Notes: a model not told the origin generated them from the sequence alone. DNA of 64,000 nt from Ruminococcus bicirculans (ex Wegman et al. 2014) (GCF_000723465.1 NZ_HF545617.1:186001-250000); one strand, 5' to 3'. Shown: positions 15,122 to 24,082, counted from the first letter of the stretch. Translations and numbers: made by a program.

Positions 15122-17122
15122 GTGGTGAGAAAAAGCTGTTATATCGGCTTTTCGTATTTTGCAGGACTTTTTCTATGTACCATTGGCTGGGGCAGGAACA
15201 ATGCAGTTTTCGCACTTGCGTCAGCGTGTGTAGCCATTACAGCCTTTGCGCTTTTTAAGAGATACCGAAAGCATATAGCTCTCTGCTTTGTTTCGTTCCT
15301 GATAGCGGTGGGAGTCAATACCGCTTATACTCACATTTTCTATGATAAACTGACAGCTTTAGACGGAAAGACCGTCACAGTTAAAGGCGAGATAACCGAC
15401 ATAAGCTATATAGGCTCTGACACCTGTCGACTAAGTGTCAATGGTACTGTTGGGGGAGTAAAAGGCAGGCTGACCTTTTATGCAGATGACATTGAATATG
15501 ATTACTATGACAATATCGTGGCGACAGTAAAGGTCAGCAGGATAAAAGACAGCATCAATTTCAAATCAGAACAGTATAACAGACCTAAAGGCGTTTTTCT
15601 CAAAGGCTCGACCGCTGAAAGCATAGAAGTCACAGGCGGCGGAAACACCATTTTACGCAGTATAATGCACTATCGTGACAAGATGTTCATGTTGATAAAC
15701 GATATCATAGGCGGAGATGAGGGTGGTTTTGCCGCTGCAATGCTCTGCGGAGATAAAACTGAGCTTTCAAAGCAAACGAAGCTCACGGTCTATCGTAGTG
15801 GCATAGGTCATATATTTTCCGTGTCGGGAACTCATGTGGTCATAATAAGTGCCATGATAGGCTGGCTAATGCAGAAACTAAGCAAGGATAAGCGTGTGAT
15901 ATTTGCCGTCCAAACTGTGGCAATGTGGGCGTTTGCGGTCTTTGCAGGATTTTCAGTATCCGTTGTGAGGGCGGCTGTTATGCTGACCTTGGTCACTGCC
16001 GCACCGCTCCTTTACCGCAGACCAGACCCTGCAAATACTCTCTGCCTTTGCGCTGTTGTAATACTCACTCTTTCGCCCTATGCGGCGGCGGACAGTTCGT
16101 TTCTGCTGTCATTCACAGCTGCGTTTGTTATAAGCGTTGTATGCCCGAAAGCGGTGACGATGGTAAAGCGCAGGGATATTCTTGGCAACATTGAGCGTGA
16201 AATAGTCACAGCGGTGACGATACTTCTTTGCACAATGCCTGTTCAGCTAATGTTTTTCAGTGAGATATCTCTTGTTGCACCACTATCAAATATCCTGCTG
16301 GTGCCTGTGTGTACCCTTGCTCTGGGTCTGACGGTAATAACTGCGGTAACAGGCGGTGCGGCAATAATAGCCTATCCTGTGCTGACGGTGGTAAAGTATC
16401 TTCTGAAAGTTGTTCTGTTTCTTGCTGAGCTGTTTTCAAAATTCAGCTTTGCCTATCTTCCTCGTGGAGTAAGACCACTTGGTATTGTAATGCTCGTTAC
16501 CTGCCTTGTGCCTGTGGCGGTCATGTTTCTGAGAAAGTCAGTAAAGCTTGGGGCTTTTTGCACTGCTCTAATGCTTGTATGTTGGACAGCGGTGTATAAT
16601 TTTTCTCTTGCTTTTGGAGGCTCGGTAAAGATAGTTGTAATGCCAAAAGGAAATGCAGTGCAGGCTGTGCTGTATGATAAAACAAAAGGTATGGTTTTCG
16701 ATATCGGTAGTAAGGGCAAGCTAAACAGCGGTATGGAAAGCTTTTTGGAGCTTTACGGCATAAAAGAGCTAAAGGGCGCATTTATAGAAAGCGAACAGTA
16801 TTACACTATAACGAAATATAACGAGCAGATGACTATACGACCTGACAGATTTTATATAAATGGCGAGCCTGATAATGACAGTGAACTGCCGTTCATGACA
16901 GGCGCACAGCTTGATTGGAACGGTGTTAAGATAGAAGCACTGGAGGACGGCTATAAAATTACCACCGAGGGCTGTGTGGTCACTATAGAAAAAGGTTCTG
17001 TCACCATAAACAGCAGAAACCTTGACACAACAGATGAAGAATACCCATTGATGATAGATATGAAAAATTCGCAGATAAGGAGGACGGACTATGGCTTTGC
17101 TTACGGCTTCGGCTCTTGGTAA
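15122..17122 (+). CDS. comEC: ComEC/Rec2-family DNA uptake channel with degenerate C-terminal domain
   Basis: This 666-residue polytopic membrane protein has two N-terminal membrane helices, a DUF4131/OB-like soluble segment (about 55-180) and the Competence domain with GDKTELSKQTKLTVYRSGIGHIFSVSGTHV and FAGFSVSVVRAAVML. In naturally transformable bacteria it passes single-stranded DNA across the membrane. The C-terminal metallo-beta-lactamase-like domain (about 500-666) is present as sequence (VFDIGSKGKL) but has no H-x-H-x-D-H metal site, so its nuclease activity is probably lost. GTG 15122 is chosen with AAGGGGG 9 bases upstream. Its end overlaps holA by 32 bp, the usual clostridial order. 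Confidence 0.88.
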   Translation: MVRKSCYIGFSYFAGLFLCTIGWGRNNAVFALASACVAITAFALFKRYRKHIALCFVSFLIAVGVNTAYTHIFYDKLTALDGKTVTVKGEITDISYIGSDTCRLSVNGTVGGVKGRLTFYADDIEYDYYDNIVATVKVSRIKDSINFKSEQYNRPKGVFLKGSTAESIEVTGGGNTILRSIMHYRDKMFMLINDIIGGDEGGFAAAMLCGDKTELSKQTKLTVYRSGIGHIFSVSGTHVVIISAMIGWLMQKLSKDKRVIFAVQTVAMWAFAVFAGFSVSVVRAAVMLTLVTAAPLLYRRPDPANTLCLCAVVILTLSPYAAADSSFLLSFTAAFVISVVCPKAVTMVKRRDILGNIEREIVTAVTILLCTMPVQLMFFSEISLVAPLSNILLVPVCTLALGLTVITAVTGGAAIIAYPVLTVVKYLLKVVLFLAELFSKFSFAYLPRGVRPLGIVMLVTCLVPVAVMFLRKSVKLGAFCTALMLVCWTAVYNFSLAFGGSVKIVVMPKGNAVQAVLYDKTKGMVFDIGSKGKLNSGMESFLELYGIKELKGAFIESEQYYTITKYNEQMTIRPDRFYINGEPDNDSELPFMTGAQLDWNGVKIEALEDGYKITTEGCVVTIEKGSVTINSRNLDTTDEEYPLMIDMKNSQIRRTDYGFAYGFGSW

Positions 17123-18149
17123 AACGATAAGAGAGAATGATATCGACAGCCTTTATTATTTTTACGGACATGATACAGCGGCACTTGAAAGCTTTACAAA
17201 AAGGCTTGTGAACAAGCTTTGCCCTGCTGACGCTCAGGTCATGAACTTTCATAAGCTTGACGGCAAAAATCTTGATTTTCCAATGCTTACAGACGCTTGC
17301 GAAGCTCTGCCTTTTATGGCTGAACGTGTGGTGGTGACTATAAACGACCTTAATATAGACGCAGTGACTAAGGACGATCTGGACGACCTGAAAAAGATCC
17401 TGGGCTCTCTTGGCGAAACTACCACAGTGATAATCTATGCCACAGGAGTTGACCTTTTCAAGAACAAAAAGTATCTTACAGACAAAAACAAGCGCTTTGC
17501 AGATTTCTGCGAAAAGCATGGCACTGTCTGCAACTTTGAATACAAAAGGGCTTCCGACCTTGGAAAGTCTATATCCACCTATCTTGCAAAAAGCGGCTGT
17601 ACCATAACAAAAAGCAACGCAGAGTATCTTGCAAACCTCTGTTTGTGCGACACTGCATTTATCAGCAAGGAGCTTGAAAAGCTTTCGGCTTATGCAGAGG
17701 GCAGGGAGGTAACAAGAGAGGATATCGACTTGCTTTGTATCAGGCGTATCGAGTCGGACGGATATTCTCTTGCAATAAATATCCTCAGAGGCAATGCGGC
17801 AATGGTCTTCACACGTTTGCGTGAACTCGATGTGCAGAATTATGAACCATATGCTATAATAGGAATAATCGGCTTTTCCCTTGCGGATATCTATAGGGCA
17901 AAGCTTGCACGTTCCTCTGGCAGGAGCGTTGCAGACGTGGCTAAAGATTTTTCCTATGCGAAAAATAGAGAGTTTGCAGTAAAAAACGCCTATTCCGAGT
18001 GCGGAAATATCTCGGCGGAGCGTATAAGAAAAACGCTTGAGATACTTTCTGAAACTGACCTTATGCTCAAAACAAGGTCACGGGGAAAAGACGGAGATAT
18101 GCTCACCCTCGAGCAGGGGCTTGCAAGGTCAATGGCGTTAAGGTGTTAG
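17091..18149 (+). CDS. holA: DNA polymerase III delta subunit
   Basis: This 352-residue clamp-loader subunit opens the sliding clamp. It begins ALGKTIRENDIDSLYYFYGHD, followed by the typical LPFMAERVVVTIND and a degenerate Walker A region. The C-terminal NYEPYAIIGIIGFSLADIYRAKLARSSGRS and the MLKTRSRGKDGDMLTLEQGLAR end are HolA-like (family motif ELDLKLKS near the C-terminus). AAGGAGG lies 7 bases before the ATG, inside comEC. Length is normal for the family (330-350). Confidence 0.88.
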   Translation: MALLTASALGKTIRENDIDSLYYFYGHDTAALESFTKRLVNKLCPADAQVMNFHKLDGKNLDFPMLTDACEALPFMAERVVVTINDLNIDAVTKDDLDDLKKILGSLGETTTVIIYATGVDLFKNKKYLTDKNKRFADFCEKHGTVCNFEYKRASDLGKSISTYLAKSGCTITKSNAEYLANLCLCDTAFISKELEKLSAYAEGREVTREDIDLLCIRRIESDGYSLAINILRGNAAMVFTRLRELDVQNYEPYAIIGIIGFSLADIYRAKLARSSGRSVADVAKDFSYAKNREFAVKNAYSECGNISAERIRKTLEILSETDLMLKTRSRGKDGDMLTLEQGLARSMALRC

Positions 18150-18152
18150 TAA

Positions 18153-18776
18153 ATGGAAAAACTTAAAATATCAAGGGCAATAATCGTTGAGGGAAAATAT
18201 GATAAGATAAAGCTTTCGTCCATAGTTGAAGGCGTTATAATCGTCACTAACGGCTTTCGTATCTATAAAGACCCTGACAAGGCAGCGCTTATAAGATACT
18301 ATGCTCAGCATGGTGGAATAGCCATTCTTACTGATTCCGACACGGCTGGCTTTCGCATAAGAGGGCATATAAAGGGTATCGTCCCCAAAGGCGATATCGT
18401 GAACGTGTATGTTCCTGAGATATTCGGCAAAGAAAAGCGCAAAACAGAGCCGTCAAAAGAGGGCTTGTTAGGGGTCGAGGGCGTTCCTGCGGATATTATC
18501 AGGGAAGCCTTTGAAAAAGCAGGCATTATAGGCGAAAAGGTCGCAGACAGAGAACTCATGACCAAGCTTGACTTTTATGAGCTGGGTCTAAGCGGCAGAC
18601 CTGACAGCAGCAGGCTCAGACAGCTTGTGTGCGAAAAGCTGTCGCTGCCCAAAAAGCTCACTGCAAATGCGCTGCTTGAAGTGGTGAACACAATGCTCGA
18701 TAAAGAAAGCTTGCAAGCACTCATAGAGGAATTGACCTCAGAAAACAATAAAGACAAGGAGAATAGCGTTGGTTAG
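18153..18776 (+). CDS. rnmV: Ribonuclease M5
   Basis: This 207-residue Toprim-domain nuclease matures 5S rRNA. The Toprim motifs are clear: IIVEGKYDKIKL with the catalytic Glu, and ILTDSDTAGFRIR (D-x-D). A C-terminal DUF4093-type domain with KLDFYELGLSGRPDSSRLRQ follows. It starts 3 bp after holA with a weak AAGGTG ribosome site, suggesting coupling. It is usually next to ksgA; here it instead precedes an acyltransferase. Confidence 0.9.
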   Translation: MEKLKISRAIIVEGKYDKIKLSSIVEGVIIVTNGFRIYKDPDKAALIRYYAQHGGIAILTDSDTAGFRIRGHIKGIVPKGDIVNVYVPEIFGKEKRKTEPSKEGLLGVEGVPADIIREAFEKAGIIGEKVADRELMTKLDFYELGLSGRPDSSRLRQLVCEKLSLPKKLTANALLEVVNTMLDKESLQALIEELTSENNKDKENSVG

Positions 18777-20157
18777 TCTTGAATTTTTATATTTCTTTCT
18801 TCCTGTTTTTATGGGAGTATACGCTTTGTCAGGGGTGCGTTTCAGAAAAGCCGTGTTCCTGCTTGGAACAGTTGTGCTGTGTCTGTGGGTGTCCACATGG
18901 GGGATAATACCAATGGTGGTGTGTGCTGTTGTATCATACTTTTGCGGCAGGCTTATCCACCGCTTTGCAGACAAAAAAGGACTTAAAAGGCTATGGCTCA
19001 TATTATCGGTGGTAGCAAATATGGCAGTGCTTCTTGTATTCATAAGAAGCGGTCACAGCAGCTATGACGTGACGTCTATATTCACAGGCAAAGGCGCAAT
19101 GCTAAAGCTTTTCCCTGTGTGGGGAGCGGGCGTTTTCACTCTCCATGGCATTTCCTACTGCATGGATATTTATAGGGAAGAAATAGAGCCTGAGAAGAAT
19201 TTTCTTTTGGTATCTCAATATATATGCTTTTTCCCATGCTTTTACTGTGGACCGATACTCAGATTTTCGGATATAAGCGAACAGCTTAGAAAACCTGTCA
19301 TAACCTCTGGAAAGCTTGCAGAGGGCATAAAGCTTATGCTTATAGGCTTTGCGGAGAAGCTTTTTCTGTCGGATCCTATGTATGAGATGTGGCAGCACAT
19401 AAGGGGAGTAAGTGCAGATTCGCTCTCCGCCGCTTGCGCATGGCTTGGGATAATAGCTTTCTCCTTTGCGTTCTACTATGAGCTTAGAGCTTATTCGCAT
19501 ATTGCACAGGGTATTGGTTCAATGCTCGGCTTTGAACTTCCTGATAACTTTGATCTGCCGTTTATGTCAGCAGGCTTCAATGAGCTTATAAAACGATTTG
19601 CCTGCACCTTTTATAGTTGGGTGAGAGATTATTTCTACAGACCTATATGTAGAAGTAAAGACAGCGTTTGCCTTTGGGCATTGATACTGTCTGTGCTTGC
19701 AGGCTCGGTTTGGTATGGCTACGGCAGACACACAATGCTGTGGGCAGCGTTTATTTGTGTTATGCTTGGAATAGAATATCTCTTGAAAAATATTCTTGCG
19801 GCTGTGCCGACATGGGTAAGATGTGCGGTGATGAATGTTCTGTTTCTTATAGGTCTGCCGTTTCTTGCGATAGACAGCCTGCCTTCAGCCTGCGGATATG
19901 TTGCCGCAATGTTCGGCGGGGGAAGCTTTGCAGGAGATGTTCTAGCATCGTATGTGATAAAAACAGGAGTTGTGATGTATCTTATCTGCGGCTTTTTTGC
20001 AACAGGTATCGGCAGATATCTCAAACGCAGGATAATGCAGCTCAATACTAATATAGTTTACATAATCGAGCCAATGCTCACTATAGGATTTCTGCTTATC
20101 AGTACAGCGTTTCTTGTGGGCGGAGGTAATTCGTCTATGAATTTATTCGTGAGATAA
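18769..20157 (+). CDS. MBOAT-family membrane protein (AlgI-like) with lost active-site histidines
   Basis: This 462-residue polytopic protein has the AlgI/DltB order of motifs: FFPCFYCGPILRFSDI (about 157-172), YSHIAQGIGSMLGFELPDNFDLPF, FYSWVRDYFYRPI, then GSVWYGYGRHTMLW. Active members transfer acetyl or other acyl groups to exported polysaccharide and carry GLWHG with an invariant His and a second His in WG-YHG. Here these positions read VWYG and WAAFIC, and the usual RRWHISL reads KRFACTF. The enzyme is therefore probably inactive or repurposed, although the frame is intact. TTG 18769 is used (AAGGAGAA upstream), overlapping rnmV by 8 bp. Confidence 0.82.
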   Translation: MVSLEFLYFFLPVFMGVYALSGVRFRKAVFLLGTVVLCLWVSTWGIIPMVVCAVVSYFCGRLIHRFADKKGLKRLWLILSVVANMAVLLVFIRSGHSSYDVTSIFTGKGAMLKLFPVWGAGVFTLHGISYCMDIYREEIEPEKNFLLVSQYICFFPCFYCGPILRFSDISEQLRKPVITSGKLAEGIKLMLIGFAEKLFLSDPMYEMWQHIRGVSADSLSAACAWLGIIAFSFAFYYELRAYSHIAQGIGSMLGFELPDNFDLPFMSAGFNELIKRFACTFYSWVRDYFYRPICRSKDSVCLWALILSVLAGSVWYGYGRHTMLWAAFICVMLGIEYLLKNILAAVPTWVRCAVMNVLFLIGLPFLAIDSLPSACGYVAAMFGGGSFAGDVLASYVIKTGVVMYLICGFFATGIGRYLKRRIMQLNTNIVYIIEPMLTIGFLLISTAFLVGGGNSSMNLFVR

Positions 20158-20177
20158 AATGGGAGGAGTGAACATTA

Positions 20178-21275
20178 ATGAAAAAGGCTGCTGATTATAT
20201 CGCAGTAAGCGCATTTTTTGTAATAGTCATAATGTTTGCGGCATATACTCTCGTGATGGGCAGACATGGATCTGAAAGTGAAAAGGCAGACAGTTCAGAT
20301 ATAAGACATAACGTTCAGACCTATGTTAGCAGTAATTTTCCTCTAAGCTCAAATTGGAAGTCGCTCAGAACGACCATGTTTGTGATGACTGGTAAGAAAA
20401 ATTTTGATAATATCTATATCCTTAAAAATCGTCTTGTAGAGATCACAGATTTTGATAAGGACAGGCTTGATAAAAATATCTCGCAGATAAATGAATTTTC
20501 AGAAAACACAGATACACCTGTATATGTTATGTTAGCTCCGACTGCCGCAGGTATCTATTCTGCTAAGCTGCCTGCTTATACTTCAAACACAGACCAGCGT
20601 GAAATGATAGATAATATCTATTATGACCTAGACAGCAGGATAGACACTATAGATACATTTTTTCCTATGTATTCTGCAAGAAATAATTACGTTTACTATC
20701 GTACAGATAGAAAGTGGACTTCCTTCGGGGCGTATTTTGCCTATGCAGACGGCATAAAAGAGCTGGGTTTTGAGCCGGTCGTTCTGTCCAATTACGATCA
20801 AGAATATACCTCAAATTCTTATTATGGAGGACTTTACAGTGAACTTTGCTATAACAGCATAGGCGCAGACAGAGTGAACATCTTCCGTTCAAAGTATAAA
20901 ACTACTGTTGATTCTGTGGAGCTTTACAGAGGAGATCAGGTGCTTACCTCAAAATCTGTTTATTTTAGATCTGCACTGAAAACAGCAGATAAAACGGCTA
21001 TCTTCCTGCAAGGTGACAACTTTACTAAGGCAACGGTCAAGACAACTGCAGAGGACGCACCAAAGCTTCTTATCATCAAAGGAAGCTATGCCAATACCCT
21101 TGTGCCGTTTCTTACCCCACACTACAGCGAGATAACCTTGGTAGATCCTGACAAGCTCAAAGAGGAGGGCAAGACCCTTTCTGACGTGGCAGATACGAGT
21201 GCATATGACCAGATATTATTTATGTATGACTGCGACCAGTTTGCAGATGAAACAAATTTTGATTTGCTCAAATAA
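20178..21275 (+). CDS. DHHW/AlgX-like exported protein with altered catalytic motif
   Basis: This 365-residue protein has an N-terminal signal anchor (about 8-27) and an SGNH-like extracellular domain. Family members that partner MBOAT proteins carry a DHHW (or DTHW) motif and a later Asp-Ser block. Here the first reads YYRTDRKWTSFGAYFAY (about 173-189) and the second reads LLIIKGSYANTLVPFL instead of a KDSYAN-type block. The catalytic His is thus replaced by Lys and the Asp by Gly. GGAGG lies 11 bases before the ATG and it follows the MBOAT gene by 20 bp, so the pair is co-expressed. Function is not known. Confidence 0.78.
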   Translation: MKKAADYIAVSAFFVIVIMFAAYTLVMGRHGSESEKADSSDIRHNVQTYVSSNFPLSSNWKSLRTTMFVMTGKKNFDNIYILKNRLVEITDFDKDRLDKNISQINEFSENTDTPVYVMLAPTAAGIYSAKLPAYTSNTDQREMIDNIYYDLDSRIDTIDTFFPMYSARNNYVYYRTDRKWTSFGAYFAYADGIKELGFEPVVLSNYDQEYTSNSYYGGLYSELCYNSIGADRVNIFRSKYKTTVDSVELYRGDQVLTSKSVYFRSALKTADKTAIFLQGDNFTKATVKTTAEDAPKLLIIKGSYANTLVPFLTPHYSEITLVDPDKLKEEGKTLSDVADTSAYDQILFMYDCDQFADETNFDLLK

Positions 21276-21289
21276 TATGGGCTATGTAC

Positions 21290-21318
21290 TTGAAAAAATG
21301 GAACAGATGTGATATAAT
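21290..21318 (+). promoter_or_regulatory. Promoter of pyrB
   Basis: TTGAAA (21290-21295), 17-bp spacer, TATAAT (21313-21318). A 6-bp hairpin (ATGCCG 21326-21331 with CGGCAT 21345-21350) follows in the 5' leader without a T-run; it does not look like a PyrR attenuator. Confidence 0.78.
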
Positions 21319-21384
21319 AAAGAAAATGCCGTACAAGGAATGTGCGGCATAATGTATGTCTGAATATTTGAGAGGGTGTTTGAT

Positions 21385-22473
21385 GTGAGTGAGCAAAAAA
21401 ACAGACTTGATCTTATTGATCTTAATGACTATCCAGTATCTTGGTGGCTGAAACTTCTTGATCTCGGTCATAAGATAGTTCAAAATCCTGCCGCCTACAG
21501 CGAGGCTTGCAAGGGCAAGATAATGGGTACTCTTTTCTATGAGCCGTCAACAAGAACGCAGATGTCTTTCCAGACCGCTATGCTACGTCTTGGGGGAACG
21601 ATAATAGGCTTTGACAATCCTGCCACTTCTTCCGTTGCAAAGGGAGAGAATATCAAGGATACCACAAAGATAGTTTCCGGTTATGCCGATATCATGGTAA
21701 TGCGTCACCCTACCGCTGGATCGGTAAAGGCTGCGGCACTCACTGCTGATTGCCCTGTTATCAACGCAGGCGACGGTGGACACCTCCACCCAACACAGAC
21801 ACTTACAGACCTGCTTACACTTAGAGAAGAAAAGGGCAGACTTGATAACCTGACCATAGGCTTCTGCGGTGACCTTAAAAACGGCAGAACAGTCCATTCC
21901 CTTATTAAAGCAATGGTATGTTTTCCAAACAATAAGTTCATATTAGTTTCAACTTCTGAGCTTGCTTTGCCTGTGTATGTAAAGGATATCCTTGAAGCGG
22001 CAGGCATGGAGTACAAAGAAGTTACAGACCTTGAAGAGGTTATCGGTGAGCTTGACGTGCTATATATGACAAGAATACAGAAAGAGCGTTTTGCTTCTGA
22101 GGAGGAGTATCAGTCTCAGAGCGGAAATTACATACTCGATACAAGAAAGCTTTCAATGGGAAAGCCTGACCTTATCGTGCTTCACCCTCTGCCAAGAGTA
22201 GATGAGATAGCTATCGAGGTGGACGACGACCCGAGAGCAATGTATTTCAAGCAGGCAAAATACGGTATGTATATCAGAATGGCACTCATACTTACAGTTA
22301 TAAACGGCGATGGTGCTTCGCAGCCGCTTATGAAGGGCAGAGTGCATAAGCACATTGATTGTTCAAATCCTAACTGTATCACTCACCACGAAAAGTATCT
22401 GCCACATTGGTTCAAAGGCGATGGCACAACGCTTGTTTGCGAATATTGTGACGAGAGAACATTGGTGGAATAA
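21385..22473 (+). CDS. pyrB: Aspartate carbamoyltransferase with fused PyrI-type zinc domain
   Basis: This 362-residue enzyme makes carbamoyl-aspartate for pyrimidine synthesis. The carbamoyl-phosphate site YEPSTRTQMSFQTAM, the HLHPTQTLTDLLTL motif and VLHPLPRVDEI are all present, so the catalytic part (about 1-320) is complete. The C-terminal tail has C326-x4-C331-x20-C352-x2-C355, the spacing of the zinc domain of the regulatory subunit PyrI (CPNSNCI ... CKYC in E. coli), but the nucleotide-binding PyrI domain is missing. The tail probably stabilises trimer contacts. GTG 21385 is chosen because AGAGGG is 8 bases upstream; GTG 21376 is the alternative. Confidence 0.9.
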   Translation: MSEQKNRLDLIDLNDYPVSWWLKLLDLGHKIVQNPAAYSEACKGKIMGTLFYEPSTRTQMSFQTAMLRLGGTIIGFDNPATSSVAKGENIKDTTKIVSGYADIMVMRHPTAGSVKAAALTADCPVINAGDGGHLHPTQTLTDLLTLREEKGRLDNLTIGFCGDLKNGRTVHSLIKAMVCFPNNKFILVSTSELALPVYVKDILEAAGMEYKEVTDLEEVIGELDVLYMTRIQKERFASEEEYQSQSGNYILDTRKLSMGKPDLIVLHPLPRVDEIAIEVDDDPRAMYFKQAKYGMYIRMALILTVINGDGASQPLMKGRVHKHIDCSNPNCITHHEKYLPHWFKGDGTTLVCEYCDERTLVE

Positions 22474-22487
22474 AATAAGAGCTTAAT

Positions 22488-22532
22488 GGGGTAAGCAAAG
22501 GCTGTGTGTCAGTCTTTGTTTACCCTTTTTTA
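22488..22532 (+). terminator. Terminator of pyrB
   Basis: GGGTAAGCAAAG (22489-22500) pairs with CTTTGTTTACCC (22514-22525), followed by six T. Confidence 0.88.
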
Positions 22533-22618
22533 TTGTGCAGATAGCGTATATTAATAGACTTGTGATATGCAAAATCGTTAAAAGTAACGAAATTCTTACA
22601 ATATGGTAACAAACAGTC

Positions 22619-22647
22619 TTGAAATAATGTTGAGCGTGTGGTATAAT
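22619..22647 (+). promoter_or_regulatory. Promoter of the amidase gene
   Basis: TTGAAA (22619-22624), 17-bp spacer, TATAAT (22642-22647), about 37 bases before the start codon. Confidence 0.78.
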
Positions 22648-22683
22648 TAAAATGGATAAATTTTTTACAGGAGCTTTGATCTA

Positions 22684-23694
22684 ATGAATACACTTTCAGA
22701 TGAGGAGTTTGAACAGATCTACGGACGAAAGCCTGTCAGAAGGGTGAAAAAGAAAAAAATATACTGGAACAGAATTATTATTGCATTGATAATACTTATC
22801 GGCATTGTGACTGGTCTGGTAAAGCTGACAGCCTTGGTAGTATCAAAGATCAAAGGAGACGATACGCAAAAAACAAACAAGGTATTGAATAATACATCTT
22901 CTGTCGCTGTGAAGGAGGACGCTTCTTCTGCTGAGGATAAAAAAGACGAGCCTGCGAAGTATTCAAATATGGACTTTACAGTGTGTGTTGACGCAGGTCA
23001 CGGTGATTATGACGGCGGCACAACTGACGCCTCAGGAACAAGATATGAAAAAGACGATAACTTAAAGGTCGCACTTGAGGTGCAGAAATATCTCGAAAAA
23101 TACGGCGTCAATGTGGTGATGATAAGAGATGATGACTCTTTCCTTGAGCTTGACGAAAGATGTGCAAAGGCAAATAACGCCAAGGCTGATATGTATGTTT
23201 CACTTCACCGAAACAGCTATGACGGTGATATTTCGGGCGTTGAGGTTTGGGTGAATAATTCTGAGCCTGAATATGACACAAAGCTTGCACAGAATATACT
23301 TGATGATCTTGAAAAGGTAGGTATATCTGAAAATAGAGGAGTACAGTATGGCTACGTTGGCAATTCCGGTGTAAACTACTACATAAATGCCGACACTGTT
23401 ATGCCAAGCTGTCTTGTGGAGCTTGGATTTATAACCGAGGATATCGACAATAAGCTTTTTGACGAACACCTTACCGAGTATGGACAAGCTATTGCTGATG
23501 GTATAGTTCAGACAGCTGTTGATGTTGGTCTTGTTGATGAAAGTGGCAAAAGACTTATGTCTGAGCAGCTTATCTCACCTGAGAAGCCTGTGAACAATAA
23601 GGATTCTTCATCTGTGGCTGATGCTATGACAACGCCGATGGAGACGGATTCTTCTGCTGACGTTTATAATACTCAGGAAAACGAGTGGTATTGA
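22684..23694 (+). CDS. Membrane-anchored N-acetylmuramoyl-L-alanine amidase (Amidase_3)
   Basis: This 336-residue cell-wall hydrolase has a basic cytoplasmic N-terminus, one membrane helix (about 29-50), a Ser/Asp/Lys-rich linker and a zinc amidase domain (about 98-280). Zinc and catalytic residues are in VCVDAGHGDYDGG (His), SGTRYEKDDNLKVALEV (Glu), YVSLHRNSYDG (His) and CLVELGFITED (Glu). It cleaves the bond between MurNAc and L-alanine in peptidoglycan. The usual SLHxNA motif reads SLHRNS. The C-terminal 50 residues are low-complexity. CAGGAG is 10 bases before the ATG. Confidence 0.9.
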   Translation: MNTLSDEEFEQIYGRKPVRRVKKKKIYWNRIIIALIILIGIVTGLVKLTALVVSKIKGDDTQKTNKVLNNTSSVAVKEDASSAEDKKDEPAKYSNMDFTVCVDAGHGDYDGGTTDASGTRYEKDDNLKVALEVQKYLEKYGVNVVMIRDDDSFLELDERCAKANNAKADMYVSLHRNSYDGDISGVEVWVNNSEPEYDTKLAQNILDDLEKVGISENRGVQYGYVGNSGVNYYINADTVMPSCLVELGFITEDIDNKLFDEHLTEYGQAIADGIVQTAVDVGLVDESGKRLMSEQLISPEKPVNNKDSSSVADAMTTPMETDSSADVYNTQENEWY

Positions 23695-23710
23695 TAACAA
23701 AAAAATAAAA

Positions 23711-23760
23711 GCGAACACAGTTCGTTTCTGCTAATGCAGAGAAACCGTGTTCGCCTTTTT
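23711..23760. terminator. Strong bidirectional terminator
   Basis: GCGAACAC (23711-23718) pairs with GTGTTCGC (23747-23754), with an inner TTTCTGC/GCAGAGAAA stem. Flanking A- and T-tracts make it usable by the amidase gene and by the convergent gene ending at 23765. Confidence 0.88.
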
Positions 23761-23764
23761 GTTG

Positions 23765-24046
23765 TTAAAGCTCTTTTCTGATGAGTTTGAATTTCTCAAA
23801 TTCTTTCGTCAGGTCTGCCAGAACGTTTTCAAGACCCTTTTCAGAGTATTCTTCGTGATATTCTGCCACAAAGTCTGTTACCTCCGTGACGCACTTTGTG
23901 CCGTACCATACTCTGACATAAAGCTCTTTTTCATCGCCGAGAATAGGGTCTATGCGGTAGCTGAAATTGGTGTAATTGCTGCCAGACCAGGTGTTTTTTT
24001 CTTCAAAATAGTGAAATGTGGGTATATCAAAATAACCATGGAGCAT
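23765..24046 (-). CDS. Hypothetical protein, 93 aa
   Basis: I do not recognise this protein. It is a small soluble protein starting MLHGYFDIPTFHYFEEKNTW, rich in aromatic and acidic residues, with a helical, charged C-terminus (VLADLTKEFEKFKLIRKEL). There is no signal peptide or membrane segment. The ATG at 24046 has AAAGGA 9 bases upstream; an in-frame TTG at 24064 is less likely. It has its own good promoter and a strong terminator, so it is very probably a real, monocistronic gene. The neighbours (amidase, LacI regulator) give no clear functional hint. Confidence 0.75.
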   Translation of the reverse strand: MLHGYFDIPTFHYFEEKNTWSGSNYTNFSYRIDPILGDEKELYVRVWYGTKCVTEVTDFVAEYHEEYSEKGLENVLADLTKEFEKFKLIRKEL

Positions 24047-24082
24047 TGCGTATTTTCCTTTCAAAAATCATTCGTTTATGAT

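Noticed and set aside
21319-21384. PyrR attenuator upstream of pyrB
   Set aside because: Only a 6-bp hairpin without a T-run and no PyrR-type binding loop was seen.
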